DNA of 64,000 nt from WHSW01 sp963777775 (GCA_963777775.1 CAVZRL010000009.1:620001-684000); one strand, 5' to 3'; positions 50,280-58,216 are shown, counted from the first letter of the stretch. Numbers and translations are program-made. The notes: generated by a model from the letters alone, not told the origin.

Positions 50280-50591
50280 ATGAGGGGGAGATATGCGGCA
50301 CTGTCGCGACCGGCTCGCACCGTTCTGGCAGCCACATTGCTCATCGCCCCCGGCCTGGTCTGGACTCTCTGGTCGGCGAGCCGATCCCGTCGAGCGGTGC
50401 AGTTCGTTGCGCGGAACAAGATCGAGCAGGCGGAGGCCGTGGTTAGGGCCGGGCCAGGCACGGCCGGGGCCGATGGGTCTCTGGCGTCGATCGCGGCCGT
50501 CTCAGGCTCGCCTCGGTCACCGCCGGCGGCCTACTTCAATCCCACCGCTGTCCATCTGTTTCACTGGGCACGTGGACGCAGATTCCTTTGA
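50280..50591 (+). CDS. Hypothetical single-pass membrane protein (doubtful)
   Basis: An ATG-started frame of 103 codons with one hydrophobic segment (about residues 14-31, TVLAATLLIAPGLVWTLW) after a basic N-terminus. No family is recognised, and the second half looks like random high-GC coding. It overlaps the GNAT start by 20 bases. It may be a chance frame in a decayed stretch. Confidence 0.3.
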   Translation: MRGRYAALSRPARTVLAATLLIAPGLVWTLWSASRSRRAVQFVARNKIEQAEAVVRAGPGTAGADGSLASIAAVSGSPRSPPAAYFNPTAVHLFHWARGRRFL

Positions 50592-51087
50592 GATCGCGAT
50601 CGAGCGCGGCGGCGTGGACGACGTCGCGGCGCTTCGCGAGCTGTGGCTCGAGCTCCATCATCACCATGCCCACGTGGCGCCGCAGAGCGGCGAGTTCGTC
50701 GACGAAGAGAGCTCCTGGCGGGTGCGCTCCTCCTCCTATCGCGAGTGGCTCGCGGACCGGGGCTCGTTCCTGCTGCTGGCCCGCGCCCAGGGGCGAGTCG
50801 TCGGATACGCGCTCGTCCGCGTAATGGAGGCGGGTCCCGAGCTCACGGACTCGTGGCGGGTCCCCGAGGTGATCGCTGAGATCGAGACGATGCTGGTTTC
50901 GGCGCCGTTTCGAGGAGCGGGCCTTGGGACCCGCCTGCTCGACGAGATCGACGCCGAGCTCGAGCGCCAGGGAATCACCGAGGTGATCGTCGGGCTCATG
51001 CCCGGCAACGACGGTGCCCAGCGTCTGTACGAGCGCCGGGGTTACCGGCAGCGGTGGCTCGTGCTTGCCCGAGGGAAGTGGAGCTAG
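50572..51087 (+). CDS. GNAT-family N-acetyltransferase
   Basis: A 171-residue acetyltransferase. The start GTG at 50572 precedes DADSFEIAIERGGVDDVAALRELW. A His-rich LHHHHAHVAP follows at about 23-32. The acetyl-CoA region is IETMLVSAPFRGAGLGTRLLDEID, and the C-terminal strand is NDGAQRLYERRGYRQRWLVL. The substrate is unknown. The upstream start is weak, so it may depend on a promoter in the remnant region. The monooxygenase-type remnant follows with no gap. Confidence 0.8.
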   Translation: MDADSFEIAIERGGVDDVAALRELWLELHHHHAHVAPQSGEFVDEESSWRVRSSSYREWLADRGSFLLLARAQGRVVGYALVRVMEAGPELTDSWRVPEVIAEIETMLVSAPFRGAGLGTRLLDEIDAELERQGITEVIVGLMPGNDGAQRLYERRGYRQRWLVLARGKWS

Positions 51088-51632
51088 TGCTGACGCCTCC
51101 CGAGCACGGACCACCTACGAGCAATTCCTCGCGGGGATCATCTCCGCGGCGAGCGAGTTCCCCGGTCATCTCGGAGTCGACGTATTCCGGCCGCAAAGCG
51201 CAAGCGCGGGCGAGTACCGCACCGTCTATCGCTTCGACACCGCCGAGCACCTGCGCGCCTGGCTTGACTCCGACGAGCACACGGCCTGGATGGAGCGCGC
51301 CGAGCCACACGTGATCGGCCCGATGCACACCAGCTTCGTGACCGGCCTCGAGACCTGGTTCACCCTGCCGGGCCAGTTCGGGATGCCCCCGCCGCCATAC
51401 AAGATGGCGCTGCTCACCTGGATCACGATCTTCCCCCTGATCACCGCCATCGTGGCCCTGACGGGCCCGCTGCTCGAGGGACTGCCGCTGGCCGCGAGCC
51501 TGGCGATCACGACCGCGCTCACGGTCCCCGTGATGACCTGGGGTGGTGATGCCGCGGGTGACCCGGCTGCTGCGCGGATGGCTCTATCCGGGTCACCGTC
51601 CTCCGACCCCCACGCCGGAAAGCCACTCGTGA
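51088..51632 (+). pseudogene. Broken antibiotic-biosynthesis-monooxygenase-type membrane protein
   Basis: The frame encodes TYEQFLAGIISAASEFPGHLGVDVFRP, a dimeric ferredoxin-like ABM domain, followed by YRFDTAEHLRAWLDSDEHTAWMERAEPH and two transmembrane segments (TWITIFPLITAIVALTGPLL; LAASLAITTALTVPVM). The usual first beta strand (about 25 residues) is missing, and no credible start codon exists. At 51540-51543 a G-run shifts the frame: VVMPRVTRLLRGWLYP, the conserved C-terminus, is in the next frame and ends at TGA 51632. It appears to have lost function. Confidence 0.65.
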
Positions 51633-51677
51633 CCGCCAGTCGTGCAGTTGCGCCCTGCGGGCTGACCGAGACCTGCC

Positions 51678-51899
51678 TTGGCGTCTGAGCCCGACAACCC
51701 CACCCCGAGCCTGTATCAAGTGCCGGCGGCGAGGCGGCGGTCCGACGATTGATGGATGCGTCTTACGACGGGGTGGAGGGCGACGAGCCCTTGTCGCCGC
51801 TCTTTCCCGAGAATGTGGACGAGAAGCATCGAGCCCACGTCACGGCCCGGTGGTGCGAGGTCTTCGGTGGCTTCCGATTATTGATCTACCACGACTCTA
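51678..51899 (+). pseudogene. Decayed truncated-hemoglobin remnant
   Basis: Starting around TTG 51678 the frame reads ASEPDNPTPSLYQ. After a one- or two-base shift the next frame reads AGGEAAVRRLMDASYDGVE, EGDEPLSPLFPENVDEKHRAHVTARW and CEVFGG. This aligns residue by residue with the intact globin at 52.86 kb (AGGEAAIRRLMDCFYDRVE...EEHRAHVSIWWSEVLGG). It stops after the first 60 residues, before the proximal histidine. An ancestral duplicate has been eroded. Confidence 0.75.
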
Positions 51900-51938
51900 G
51901 AAGAACATGACCCCGGAGAGTCTGCACAGGAGGAAACG

Positions 51939-52409
51939 ATGAGCGCAAAGAAGGCCACGCAGAGGTCCGCCAAGAGCACCACCGCGACCAACAGGAAGTC
52001 GAAGGGGTTCACGGCCGAGGAAAAGGCCGCAATGAAGGAGCGCGCCAAGGAGCTGAAGGCCGAGAAGAGCAGAGCCGAGGGCGAAAAGGATCTGCTCGCG
52101 AAGATTGCCGAGATGAAGGGGTCCGATCGCACGATGGCCAAGCGGGTCCACGAGATCGTCAAGGCCACTGCTCCTGACCTCGTGCCGAGAACTTGGTATG
52201 GGATGCCCGCGTATCGCAACGAGGACGACAAGGTTGTCTGCTTCTTCAAGAACGCGGGGAAGTTCAAGTCCAGGTATGCGACCCTCGGCTTCAACGACGC
52301 GGCGAACCTCGACGCGGGCAACATGTGGCCGACCGAGTTCGCGCTGAAGAAGCTGACCCCCGCCGAGGAGAAGAAGGTCAGCGTGCTCGTGAAGAAGGCG
52401 GTGAGCTGA
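51939..52409 (+). CDS. DUF1801 (YdhG-like) protein
   Basis: A 156-residue protein with a strong ribosome-binding site (AGGAGGAAACG). A Lys/Ala/Glu-rich N-terminal half with GFTAEEKAAMKERAKELKAEK forms a charged helix. The C-terminal DUF1801 fold carries TWYGMPAYRNEDDKVVCFFKNAGKFKSRYATLGFND and FALKKLTPAEEKKVSVLVKKAVS. A Bacillus relative is described as a frataxin-like iron chaperone, but the function here is unknown. Base composition is visibly lower in GC than in the core genes, suggesting transfer. Confidence 0.85.
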   Translation: MSAKKATQRSAKSTTATNRKSKGFTAEEKAAMKERAKELKAEKSRAEGEKDLLAKIAEMKGSDRTMAKRVHEIVKATAPDLVPRTWYGMPAYRNEDDKVVCFFKNAGKFKSRYATLGFNDAANLDAGNMWPTEFALKKLTPAEEKKVSVLVKKAVS

Positions 52410-52426
52410 GGGCCGCGAAGGGAGGG

Positions 52427-52834
52427 ATGACGATGCTGAAGAACGGAAGGGTCGCCGCGCGACTTCCGGCGCAGGACCTCGAACGGGCGCGCGCGTTCTA
52501 CGCCGAGAAGCTCGGACTCGAGCCGGCCGAAGAGAGGGAGGGCGGCCTGCGCTACGTCTGCGCCAACGGCGAGTTCGCCCTGTTCGAGTCAACCGGTTCA
52601 GCCGCCGGGGACCACACGCAGATGGGCTGGGAGGTCGATGACATCGAGGCGACCGTCAGCGAGCTGCGAAGCCGCGGCGTCGTGTTCGAGGAGTACGACC
52701 TGCCCGGGCTGAAGACGATCGATGGCATCGCTGAGATCGAGGGCCAGTACCCGAGCAAGGGCAGCGGCGAGCGTGGCACCTGGTTCCGTGACAGCGAGGG
52801 GAACATGCTCGGGATCGGCGAACCAGTCCCTTGA
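52427..52834 (+). CDS. VOC-family protein
   Basis: A 135-residue glyoxalase-fold protein beginning MTMLKNGRVAARLPAQDLERARAFYAEKLGL, with QMGWEVDDIEATVSELRSRGVVFEEYDLPG and a C-terminal GTWFRDSEGNMLGIGEPV. An AAGGGAGGG ribosome-binding site precedes the ATG. The metal-ligand positions are only partly conserved (Glu at ALFES), so catalysis is uncertain. It lies between the DUF1801 gene and globin with short gaps, as an apparent operon. Confidence 0.82.
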   Translation: MTMLKNGRVAARLPAQDLERARAFYAEKLGLEPAEEREGGLRYVCANGEFALFESTGSAAGDHTQMGWEVDDIEATVSELRSRGVVFEEYDLPGLKTIDGIAEIEGQYPSKGSGERGTWFRDSEGNMLGIGEPVP

Positions 52835-52862
52835 TCGCAATGGAAATGGCGGCACAGCACCA

Positions 52863-53327
52863 ATGAACGCGACGCCGACGCTCTACGAGTGGGCCGGCGG
52901 GGAGGCGGCGATCCGGCGGCTGATGGATTGCTTCTACGACCGCGTCGAGCGTGACGAGCTGCTCTCGCCGTACTTTCCCGGCGGGGTGAGCGAGGAGCAC
53001 CGAGCGCACGTCAGCATCTGGTGGTCGGAGGTGCTCGGCGGCCCCGCCCGCTACACGGAGGACTTGGGCGGCTACGAGAAGATGCTCGCTCACCATCGCG
53101 GCCTTGCGATTGCGCCCGAGGAGCGGCATCGCTTCGTCTCGCTGCTCAGCTTCGCCGCCGACGACGCTGGCCTTCCGGACGAGCCCGAGTTTCGCTCGGC
53201 GCTCGTCGCCTACGCCGAGTGGGGATCCCGCCTTGCGATGCACAACTCCCAGCCGGACGCCCAGGTCTTCGAGCACGCACCTGTCCCTCGGTGGGGTTGG
53301 GGCGAGGCGCCCCCATTCGAGTCCTAG
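52863..53327 (+). CDS. Truncated hemoglobin (group II-like)
   Basis: A 154-residue 2-over-2 globin. LYEWAGGEAAIRRLMDCFYDRVERDELLSPYF covers helices A-B with the distal-site Phe-Tyr pair, EEHRAHVSIWWSEVLGGPARYTE covers C-E, and MLAHHRGLAIAPEERHRF contains the proximal histidine. The G-helix tryptophan (EWGSRLAMHNS) fits group II. Group II proteins bind oxygen or detoxify NO. A proline-rich tail of 30 residues follows. An eroded copy lies 1.2 kb upstream. Confidence 0.9.
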   Translation: MNATPTLYEWAGGEAAIRRLMDCFYDRVERDELLSPYFPGGVSEEHRAHVSIWWSEVLGGPARYTEDLGGYEKMLAHHRGLAIAPEERHRFVSLLSFAADDAGLPDEPEFRSALVAYAEWGSRLAMHNSQPDAQVFEHAPVPRWGWGEAPPFES

Positions 53328-53462
53328 GAAGGCCATGCGCACAGTCACTGGGTTCTCGTCGTCTCGGGCGCCCGCTCCCATGGGACGGTGTTGCAAAGGT
53401 CTCGCCGAACGACGGATGGGTCACCCTCGGCCGCAAGCGTCGAGCCCGTAGGAGTGAGCGAG

Positions 53463-53651
53463 CCGGGGGGACGGTGCGCGCGATGAGCGCGTCGAGACGG
53501 CGCCCGACCTCGCGTTTTCCAGCCCCGGCATGGCCGCGATGTAGGCCTGCACCGGACCGTCGCCGTCGGCCTTCGCGATCTGAGGGGTGCCGCCTGCGAG
53601 GAGGGTCGGCTTTGCGCCCTTCGCCGACTTCTTGGACGTCCTCTTGGCCAT
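53463..53651 (-). pseudogene. DUF1801 N-terminal fragment
   Basis: From ATG 53651 the frame reads AKRTSKKSAKGAKPTLLAGG, then TPQIAKADGDGPVQAYIAAMPG, the N-terminus of a third DUF1801 type. KREVGRRLDALIARTVP continues in another frame after extra bases in a G-run and an A-run. Resemblance ends after about 60 residues, near 53463. The gene is truncated and frameshifted. The 53328-53462 stretch beyond it holds nothing I recognise. Confidence 0.65.
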
Positions 53652-53687
53652 TGCGTTCACTCGAACTCGAACCCCGATGAAAATTTG

Positions 53688-53760
53688 TGGAGCCAGCGGG
53701 ATTCGAACCCGCGACCTCCTGCTTGCAAAGCAGGCGCTCTCCCAGCTGAGCTATGGCCCC
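53688..53760 (-). tRNA. tRNA-Ala (anticodon UGC)
   Basis: The minus strand folds fully: acceptor GGGGCCA/TGGCTCC, D-arm GCTC..GAGC, anticodon stem CCTGC/GCAGG with loop TTTGCAA (anticodon TGC), T-arm GCGGG TTCGAAT CCCGC, discriminator A. It marks the right edge of the decayed, lower-GC patch. CCA is not encoded. Confidence 0.95.
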
Positions 53761-53871
53761 TGGGTAGCCCGATTGTAGGTCGGGGCCGCGGACCTGCGAG
53801 AAGTTTTTCGACCCGCCCGTCAACCGCCGCTTGGCGGCGATCGAGGTTTGTGGGAGGATCGCGGGCCAAGG

Positions 53872-55236
53872 GTGGAATCGAAGAGCGCCGAGACTGAGAG
53901 CGAGACCGCGGTCGCCGTCGGCGAGCGCGAGGATCCGGACAAGTCGTCGCAGGCCGCCGAGCAGGCAGCGCAGCAGGCGGGGCCGGGAAAGGGCCGGGCG
54001 GAGGTCTCGAACCTCGACATCGTCCGCCACTACTTCGACCTCGCGGCCGACCACCTCGGGCTCGCCGACGACCTCCGGGTCGTCTTCTGGACCCCATATC
54101 GCGAGGTCACCGTCCAGATCCCGATCAAGCTGGCGGACGGCAAGACGCACGTCTTCTCCGGCTACCGGATCCAGCACAACGGGGCCCGCGGCCCATACAA
54201 GGGCGGGATCCGCTTCCACCCGGAGGTCGACATCGACGAGGTGCGCGCGCTGGCCTCGTTGATGACCTGGAAGACGGCGGTCGCCGGGGTCCCGTTCGGC
54301 GGCGCCAAGGGCGGCGTCAACTGCCCGGCGGGTGACCTCGACCAGGCGGAGCTGCAGCGGATCGCCCGCTCGTTCATGGACAAGATCGAGAAGGTGCTCG
54401 GCCCGACCCGCGACATCCCGGCGCCGGACGTGAACACCAACGCCCAGACGATGGCCTGGTTCATGGACGAGTACGGCAAGCTGCACGGTCATACGCCGGC
54501 GATCTGCACCGGCAAGCCGATCGCGCTCGAGGGCTCCTACGGGCGCGAGGCGGCGACCGGCCGGGGCTGCGTCTACATGTTTCGCGAGGCGGCCCCGCAG
54601 CTCGGCCTCTCGACCGCCGACACCAGCTTCGCGGTCCAGGGCTACGGCAACGTCGGCTCGTGGGCGGCGCGCCTGATGCAGCAACTCGGGGCGCGGATGG
54701 TGGCGGTCTCAGACGCCAACGGCGCGATCCGCGCCGACGACGGCATCGACGCCTACGCGCTCCAGGAGCACATCGCCGGCGGCGGGCTGATCACCGAGTT
54801 CGAGGGCGTCGAGCAGATCGACCCCGACGACCTGATCGCGGTCCCCTGCGATGTCTTCATCCCGGCGGCGCTCGGCGGGATGATCCACGAGCACAACGCC
54901 GACCGGATGCAATGCAAGGTGCTGGTCGAGGGCGCCAACAGCCCGACGACCCCGATCGCCGACCAGATCCTGCGCGAGAAGGGCGTCTACGTGATCCCCG
55001 ACGTGATGGCGAACGCCGGCGGCGTCGTCGCCTCCTACTTCGAGTGGGTGCAGAATCTCCAGCACTTCCGCTGGGAGGAGCGGGAGGTCAACGACAAGCT
55101 CGGCACGATCATGCGCCGCGCCTATCGCGAGGTCTCCGGTCGCGCCAAGGAGGAGAAGCTCGAGCTGCGCGAGGCCGCCTACCTGCTCGGGATCGAGCGT
55201 GTGGTCGACGCCTCGCGAACTCGCGGCTACGTCTGA
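53872..55236 (+). CDS. gdhA: Glutamate dehydrogenase
   Basis: A hexameric-type Glu/Leu/Phe/Val dehydrogenase of about 454 residues. KGGIRFHPEVDIDEVRALASLMTWKTAV, GVPFGGAKGGV (active-site lysine), PAPDVNTNAQTMAWFMDEY and the Rossmann motif VQGYGNVGSWAA are present; VEGANSPTTP and DVMANAGGVVASYFEW complete the family set. It links 2-oxoglutarate and glutamate; cofactor preference is not obvious. GTG at 53872 is preferred over TTG at 53848. The first 45 residues are an acidic, Ala/Gln-rich leader. Confidence 0.93.
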   Translation: MESKSAETESETAVAVGEREDPDKSSQAAEQAAQQAGPGKGRAEVSNLDIVRHYFDLAADHLGLADDLRVVFWTPYREVTVQIPIKLADGKTHVFSGYRIQHNGARGPYKGGIRFHPEVDIDEVRALASLMTWKTAVAGVPFGGAKGGVNCPAGDLDQAELQRIARSFMDKIEKVLGPTRDIPAPDVNTNAQTMAWFMDEYGKLHGHTPAICTGKPIALEGSYGREAATGRGCVYMFREAAPQLGLSTADTSFAVQGYGNVGSWAARLMQQLGARMVAVSDANGAIRADDGIDAYALQEHIAGGGLITEFEGVEQIDPDDLIAVPCDVFIPAALGGMIHEHNADRMQCKVLVEGANSPTTPIADQILREKGVYVIPDVMANAGGVVASYFEWVQNLQHFRWEEREVNDKLGTIMRRAYREVSGRAKEEKLELREAAYLLGIERVVDASRTRGYV

Positions 55237-55270
55237 GCCGGCGCAGGGCGCGCCGCTCGGCAATCGCCGT

Positions 55271-55963
55271 TCAGAAGTCGAAGTCCTTGGGCTTGCCCTG
55301 CTCGAACCAGAGCTCGTCGTCCTCGGGAGCGTCGCGTAGGAACTCGGGGGTCTCCTCGAGCACGTCCTCGTCTTCCTCGTCGTCCTCGCGGTCGCCGCCC
55401 TCGTCGACGAGCTCACCTTCGAGCGGTTCGTCCTCGTTCTCGTCGGCGACCTCCTGCGGCTCGTCGACGTGCTCCCCGGCCTGCTCGCCCTCGCCGGCTT
55501 CCTCCACCGCACCCTCGTACGGATGTTCGACCGTGTCGAGCGACTCGATCGGCGGCTCGCTCGCGGTCGGCGGCGCCGGCGTCACCTCGGGTTCGTCCTC
55601 GAACTCGAGGTCCAGCTCGAGGTCGAGCTCCTCCTCGCTCTGGTCGTAGAAGGGCGACTCGCCCTCGGCCTGGCGATCGGCGTCGGACCCCTGCTCATCG
55701 GCTTCGGAGTCCTGCGCCTCCGGCGGCGGCGAGTCGTCCGACGTTTCGATGCGGGGCCGCTCCTCGACGGCGACGCCCTCGACGGCGACCGGCTCGGCCG
55801 CGCTTGCCTCACCGCCTGAGTCGGAATCGGGGAACTCGGGGTCGCCGGGACGGCTCGGGGGCCCGAAGGCCTCGTCCTCGAGCCGTTTCAGCTCGTCGTC
55901 GTCGGCACCCAGGCGCCGCTTCAGGTCGAGGTGCTGTCGAATCGCGTCGTCGAGGATTCCCAT
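55271..55963 (-). CDS. Highly acidic, mostly disordered protein
   Basis: A 230-residue protein with conserved-looking ends and a disordered middle. The N-terminus is MGILDDAIRQHLDLKRRLGADDDELKRLEDEAFGPP, a predicted helix pair; the C-terminus is LWFEQGKPKDFDF. Between them roughly 40% of residues are Glu or Asp, with runs such as DREDDEEDEDV. I recall a similar end-motif pattern in actinobacterial hypothetical proteins, without a known role. It is convergent with gdhA and has no signal or membrane segment. Confidence 0.7.
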   Translation of the reverse strand: MGILDDAIRQHLDLKRRLGADDDELKRLEDEAFGPPSRPGDPEFPDSDSGGEASAAEPVAVEGVAVEERPRIETSDDSPPPEAQDSEADEQGSDADRQAEGESPFYDQSEEELDLELDLEFEDEPEVTPAPPTASEPPIESLDTVEHPYEGAVEEAGEGEQAGEHVDEPQEVADENEDEPLEGELVDEGGDREDDEEDEDVLEETPEFLRDAPEDDELWFEQGKPKDFDF

Positions 55964-56091
55964 GGCGATGCGCTACGCGAAGACTACTCCGCGGCCTAGA
56001 TTCGCCATGCCCGGGCCCGTCCCTTTCAAGCGTCGGGCCCCGCGACCGCTGTTGCGGTCGCGGGATCCGGGCTCGAATCGCTCGTCCGCCC

Positions 56092-56535
56092 CTACTTGAC
56101 GCCCTTTGCGCACACGATTCCCTCAACCGCCTGCCCCGGCGCGCCGGCGAGGTCGACGAAGCCGAACTCCCACTGGGCCGGCGGGACCGCGGCGAAGTGA
56201 TCGACGGCGATCAGCCTGTCGGTCGCGTAGAAGCCCGAGATCGCCTTGCCGGCCGGGCAGGTCAGGAAGGTGATGTCCGTGGCGCCGTTCGCAGGTACCG
56301 GCAAGGGGGTGGACGCGGTGAAGTAGCTGATGCGAACCTTCTTGGCGCCCCCCCTGGCCCGTTCCACTGCAGCGCCGCTCGCCTTTGCCTCGGCGGCCGA
56401 TATCCGCTCGATCTCCCTCTCCACCGGGGGGGCTGGCGCCACCTTGTCGTCGCTGCCGCCGAGCCCGATTGCGGCAAACGCACCGCCGGCGACCACCAGA
56501 ATCCCGAGCACACCCAAAAAAACTCGTCCCCTCAC
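56092..56535 (-). CDS. Small secreted or membrane-anchored protein of unknown function
   Basis: A 147-residue protein with an N-terminal hydrophobic segment (FLGVLGILVVAGGAFAAIGL, residues 6-25) that could be a signal peptide or anchor. A helical charged region follows, then a beta-rich C-terminal domain with two cysteines (LTCPAGKAISGFYA and EGIVCAKG) that could form a disulfide. The family is not recognised. AGGAGGT precedes the ATG. It is divergent from tRNA-Ala(CGC). Confidence 0.6.
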   Translation of the reverse strand: MRGRVFLGVLGILVVAGGAFAAIGLGGSDDKVAPAPPVEREIERISAAEAKASGAAVERARGGAKKVRISYFTASTPLPVPANGATDITFLTCPAGKAISGFYATDRLIAVDHFAAVPPAQWEFGFVDLAGAPGQAVEGIVCAKGVK

Positions 56536-56647
56536 GAGAACCTCCTCAGTTAGCGAGCCGGGACCTCCCCCTGCTCGGTCGATCCCATCCTATGCCGGAT
56601 TTCCTCGCGATCGTTCCTGATCGGGACGGTAAACTGGCGGCCATCCC

Positions 56648-56720
56648 GGGGCTATAGCTCAGTTGGGAGAGCGCCTGGTTCGCAATCAGGAGGTCGCGGG
56701 TTCGAGTCCCGCTAGCTCCA
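56648..56720 (+). tRNA. tRNA-Ala (anticodon CGC)
   Basis: Full cloverleaf: GGGGCTA/TAGCTCC acceptor, GCTC..GAGC D-arm, CCTGG/TCAGG anticodon stem with loop TTCGCAA (anticodon CGC), GCGGG TTCGAGT CCCGC T-arm, discriminator A. The part from the anticodon loop to the 3' end is duplicated at 58132. Confidence 0.95.
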
Positions 56721-56721
56721 T
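56679..56721 (+). repeat. Direct repeat, copy 1 (3' part of tRNA-Ala CGC), att-like
   Basis: These 43 bases, from the anticodon loop to one base past the tRNA end, recur without change at 58132-58174. Integrases that target tRNA anticodon loops leave such pairs. Confidence 0.85.
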
Positions 56722-56724
56722 CTC

Positions 56725-56750
56725 GGAAAGCCCCGCTAACGCGGGTTTCC
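56725..56750 (+). terminator. Hairpin terminator after tRNA-Ala(CGC)
   Basis: CCCGC-TAAC-GCGGG with flanking GGAAA/TTTCC forms a stem a few bases after the tRNA, ending in TTT. The 56751-56981 stretch that follows has no gene I can support. Confidence 0.65.
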
Positions 56751-56981
56751 TCGCTTGAAAGCCTGGACGCTTGGCGATTCGAGTGCCACCGTCGCTGCCA
56801 AAAGGACCGGCCGGACACGGAATCGTCCTCAGCGGGCGCCTTCTTCGGGGGCGTCGTGCACCGCCAGGTTCAGCTCCCCTCTTCGCGCGACGCGGGAGCG
56901 GCGCTCCAGTCGCCCGGCCAGCTTCGCGCGAAGCGGAGCGCCCGGAAGGGGTCGGGCATCGTGGTGCCGCGACGCCCGTGG

Positions 56982-57794
56982 TCATGGCGCTGCCGCGTCC
57001 GCAACGGCGCCAAGCGAGGCCGCGTCGGCGTCAGCGAGTACGCGCACGATCGTGAGGTCAAGCGCAGACTGGTACGGGGCCAGTGCCTCGAGGAGGTCGG
57101 ACCGCTGGGACGCTTCGATCCCCACGCTACCGACACGGACGTCCATCGCCGCGAAGTGCTTGCGATGGCCCTCGTTGATGGTCCGATAGAAACCCTCCTC
57201 CTCACAAAGCCGCCGGTTTGCACCTGGACCCAGCGCGACCCGCACGTAGGAGGCGACGACGGGAGCCGTCCGTCTCTGCTCCGCCGCCGCATCACGCACC
57301 CAGCCGCGTGCCCGCGCCGCCTGGTCAGGCAGCATCCAGTTCAAGAGCACGCCATCGGCGATCGCGCCGCCGAGACGACAAAGTCGAGGCCGCATCGCAG
57401 CGACGACGATGCGTGTCCCCTCGGGCACAAGCGCGCGAAGCTCTGCCACCGCTCGTTGGAGGGCGTCGATCTGCAAGGAGAGCGCACCCGACCCGATCCC
57501 GAGCCACAGCCTCGCGGGATCGATCCCGAGGCGCTGGACCTCCGCCGCGATTTCGACTGGCTGATATCGGTGCAGCGGCAACACCCCCACCCCGAGCTGG
57601 AGCGTCACGGTGGCCGCGGCGAACTCCGCAAGCGTGTCGAGACCGCGAGCGGCCGGCTCGTCGTTTGACCACACCGAGTGGTAGCCGAGCTGCTCGCATC
57701 GAGCCGCCAGTTCGCGGGCGACTCCGGCGTCCAGACCTGCCGTAACGCCCAGCCCGCGATGCGTCGGCGCAGACGTCATCATGGCTTCCATCAT
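56982..57794 (-). CDS. LLM-class flavin-dependent oxidoreductase
   Basis: A 270-residue luciferase-like TIM-barrel, of the group that in actinobacteria often uses F420. It starts near THRGLGVTAGLDAGVARELAARCEQLGYHSVWSNDE and contains LQLGVGVLPLHRYQPVEIAAEVQRLGIDPARLWLGIGSG (split over residues 60-100) and GGAIADGVLLNWMLPDQA. It is shorter than typical members (300-340), mainly at the C-terminal end. Four in-frame ATGs (57794, 57791, 57782, 57779) compete as start. It is the only gene between the two att-like repeats. Confidence 0.78.
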   Translation of the reverse strand: MMEAMMTSAPTHRGLGVTAGLDAGVARELAARCEQLGYHSVWSNDEPAARGLDTLAEFAAATVTLQLGVGVLPLHRYQPVEIAAEVQRLGIDPARLWLGIGSGALSLQIDALQRAVAELRALVPEGTRIVVAAMRPRLCRLGGAIADGVLLNWMLPDQAARARGWVRDAAAEQRRTAPVVASYVRVALGPGANRRLCEEEGFYRTINEGHRKHFAAMDVRVGSVGIEASQRSDLLEALAPYQSALDLTIVRVLADADAASLGAVADAAAP

Positions 57795-57831
57795 GAGGCG
57801 TCGAGGGCGGCGCCGCACACTGCTCGCATAG

Positions 57832-58075
57832 GGGCCGCGACCAGCGCGTCGCGGCCCGTTCCTACTTGCTGGTCCTCGCGCGGGGAGGAAGCCCGAGAAG
57901 CTGCAGCCGCGTGCGCCCGATCGCCGCTGCGGCCGCTTGATGCTGCGCGCCCGGACGCCGCTCAGGCCGGGGTCCAGCGGAGCACCGGATCCATTGGGCA
58001 CCAAGCGCGTTCTGGTGCCCAAATCCACCAACATCCACGGCTACCCGACGCTGGCTGCGTTCCCAGCGCGTCGGG
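57832..58075. repeat. Row of strong inverted repeats
   Basis: The gene-free stretch 57795-58216 holds three long hairpins: GGGCCGCGAC/GTCGCGGCCC (57832-57857, loop 6), TTGGGCACCA/TGGTGCCCAA (57994-58022, loop 9), and CCCGACGC/GCGTCGGG extended by TGG/CCA (58044-58075). A weaker GAGCCG/CGGCTC follows near 58092-58117. No reading frame is convincing. Confidence 0.7.
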
Positions 58076-58131
58076 CAGATCCCGCTTGATAGAGCCGCAA
58101 GCCCCGCTTCCGGCTCCGAGTGCCGCCCCGC

Positions 58132-58174
58132 TTCGCAATCAGGAGGTCGCGGGTTCGAGTCCCGCTAGCTCCAT
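58132..58174 (+). repeat. Direct repeat, copy 2 (orphan tRNA-Ala 3' part), att-like
   Basis: An exact second copy of the 43-base 3' part of tRNA-Ala(CGC). It has no 5' tRNA half, so it is not a gene. With copy 1 it encloses 1.4 kb. Confidence 0.85.
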
Positions 58175-58216
58175 TTCGGAGGCCGCCGCACCGCGTTCGT
58201 CGAGGGCCTTCGCATC

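Noticed and set aside
53421..53660. An intact 79-residue protein
   Set aside because: Only the first part matches DUF1801; the remainder is a frameshifted continuation, so it is treated as a fragment.
58132..58174. A second tRNA-Ala gene
   Set aside because: Only the 3' part from the anticodon loop is present; there is no acceptor 5' strand or D-arm.
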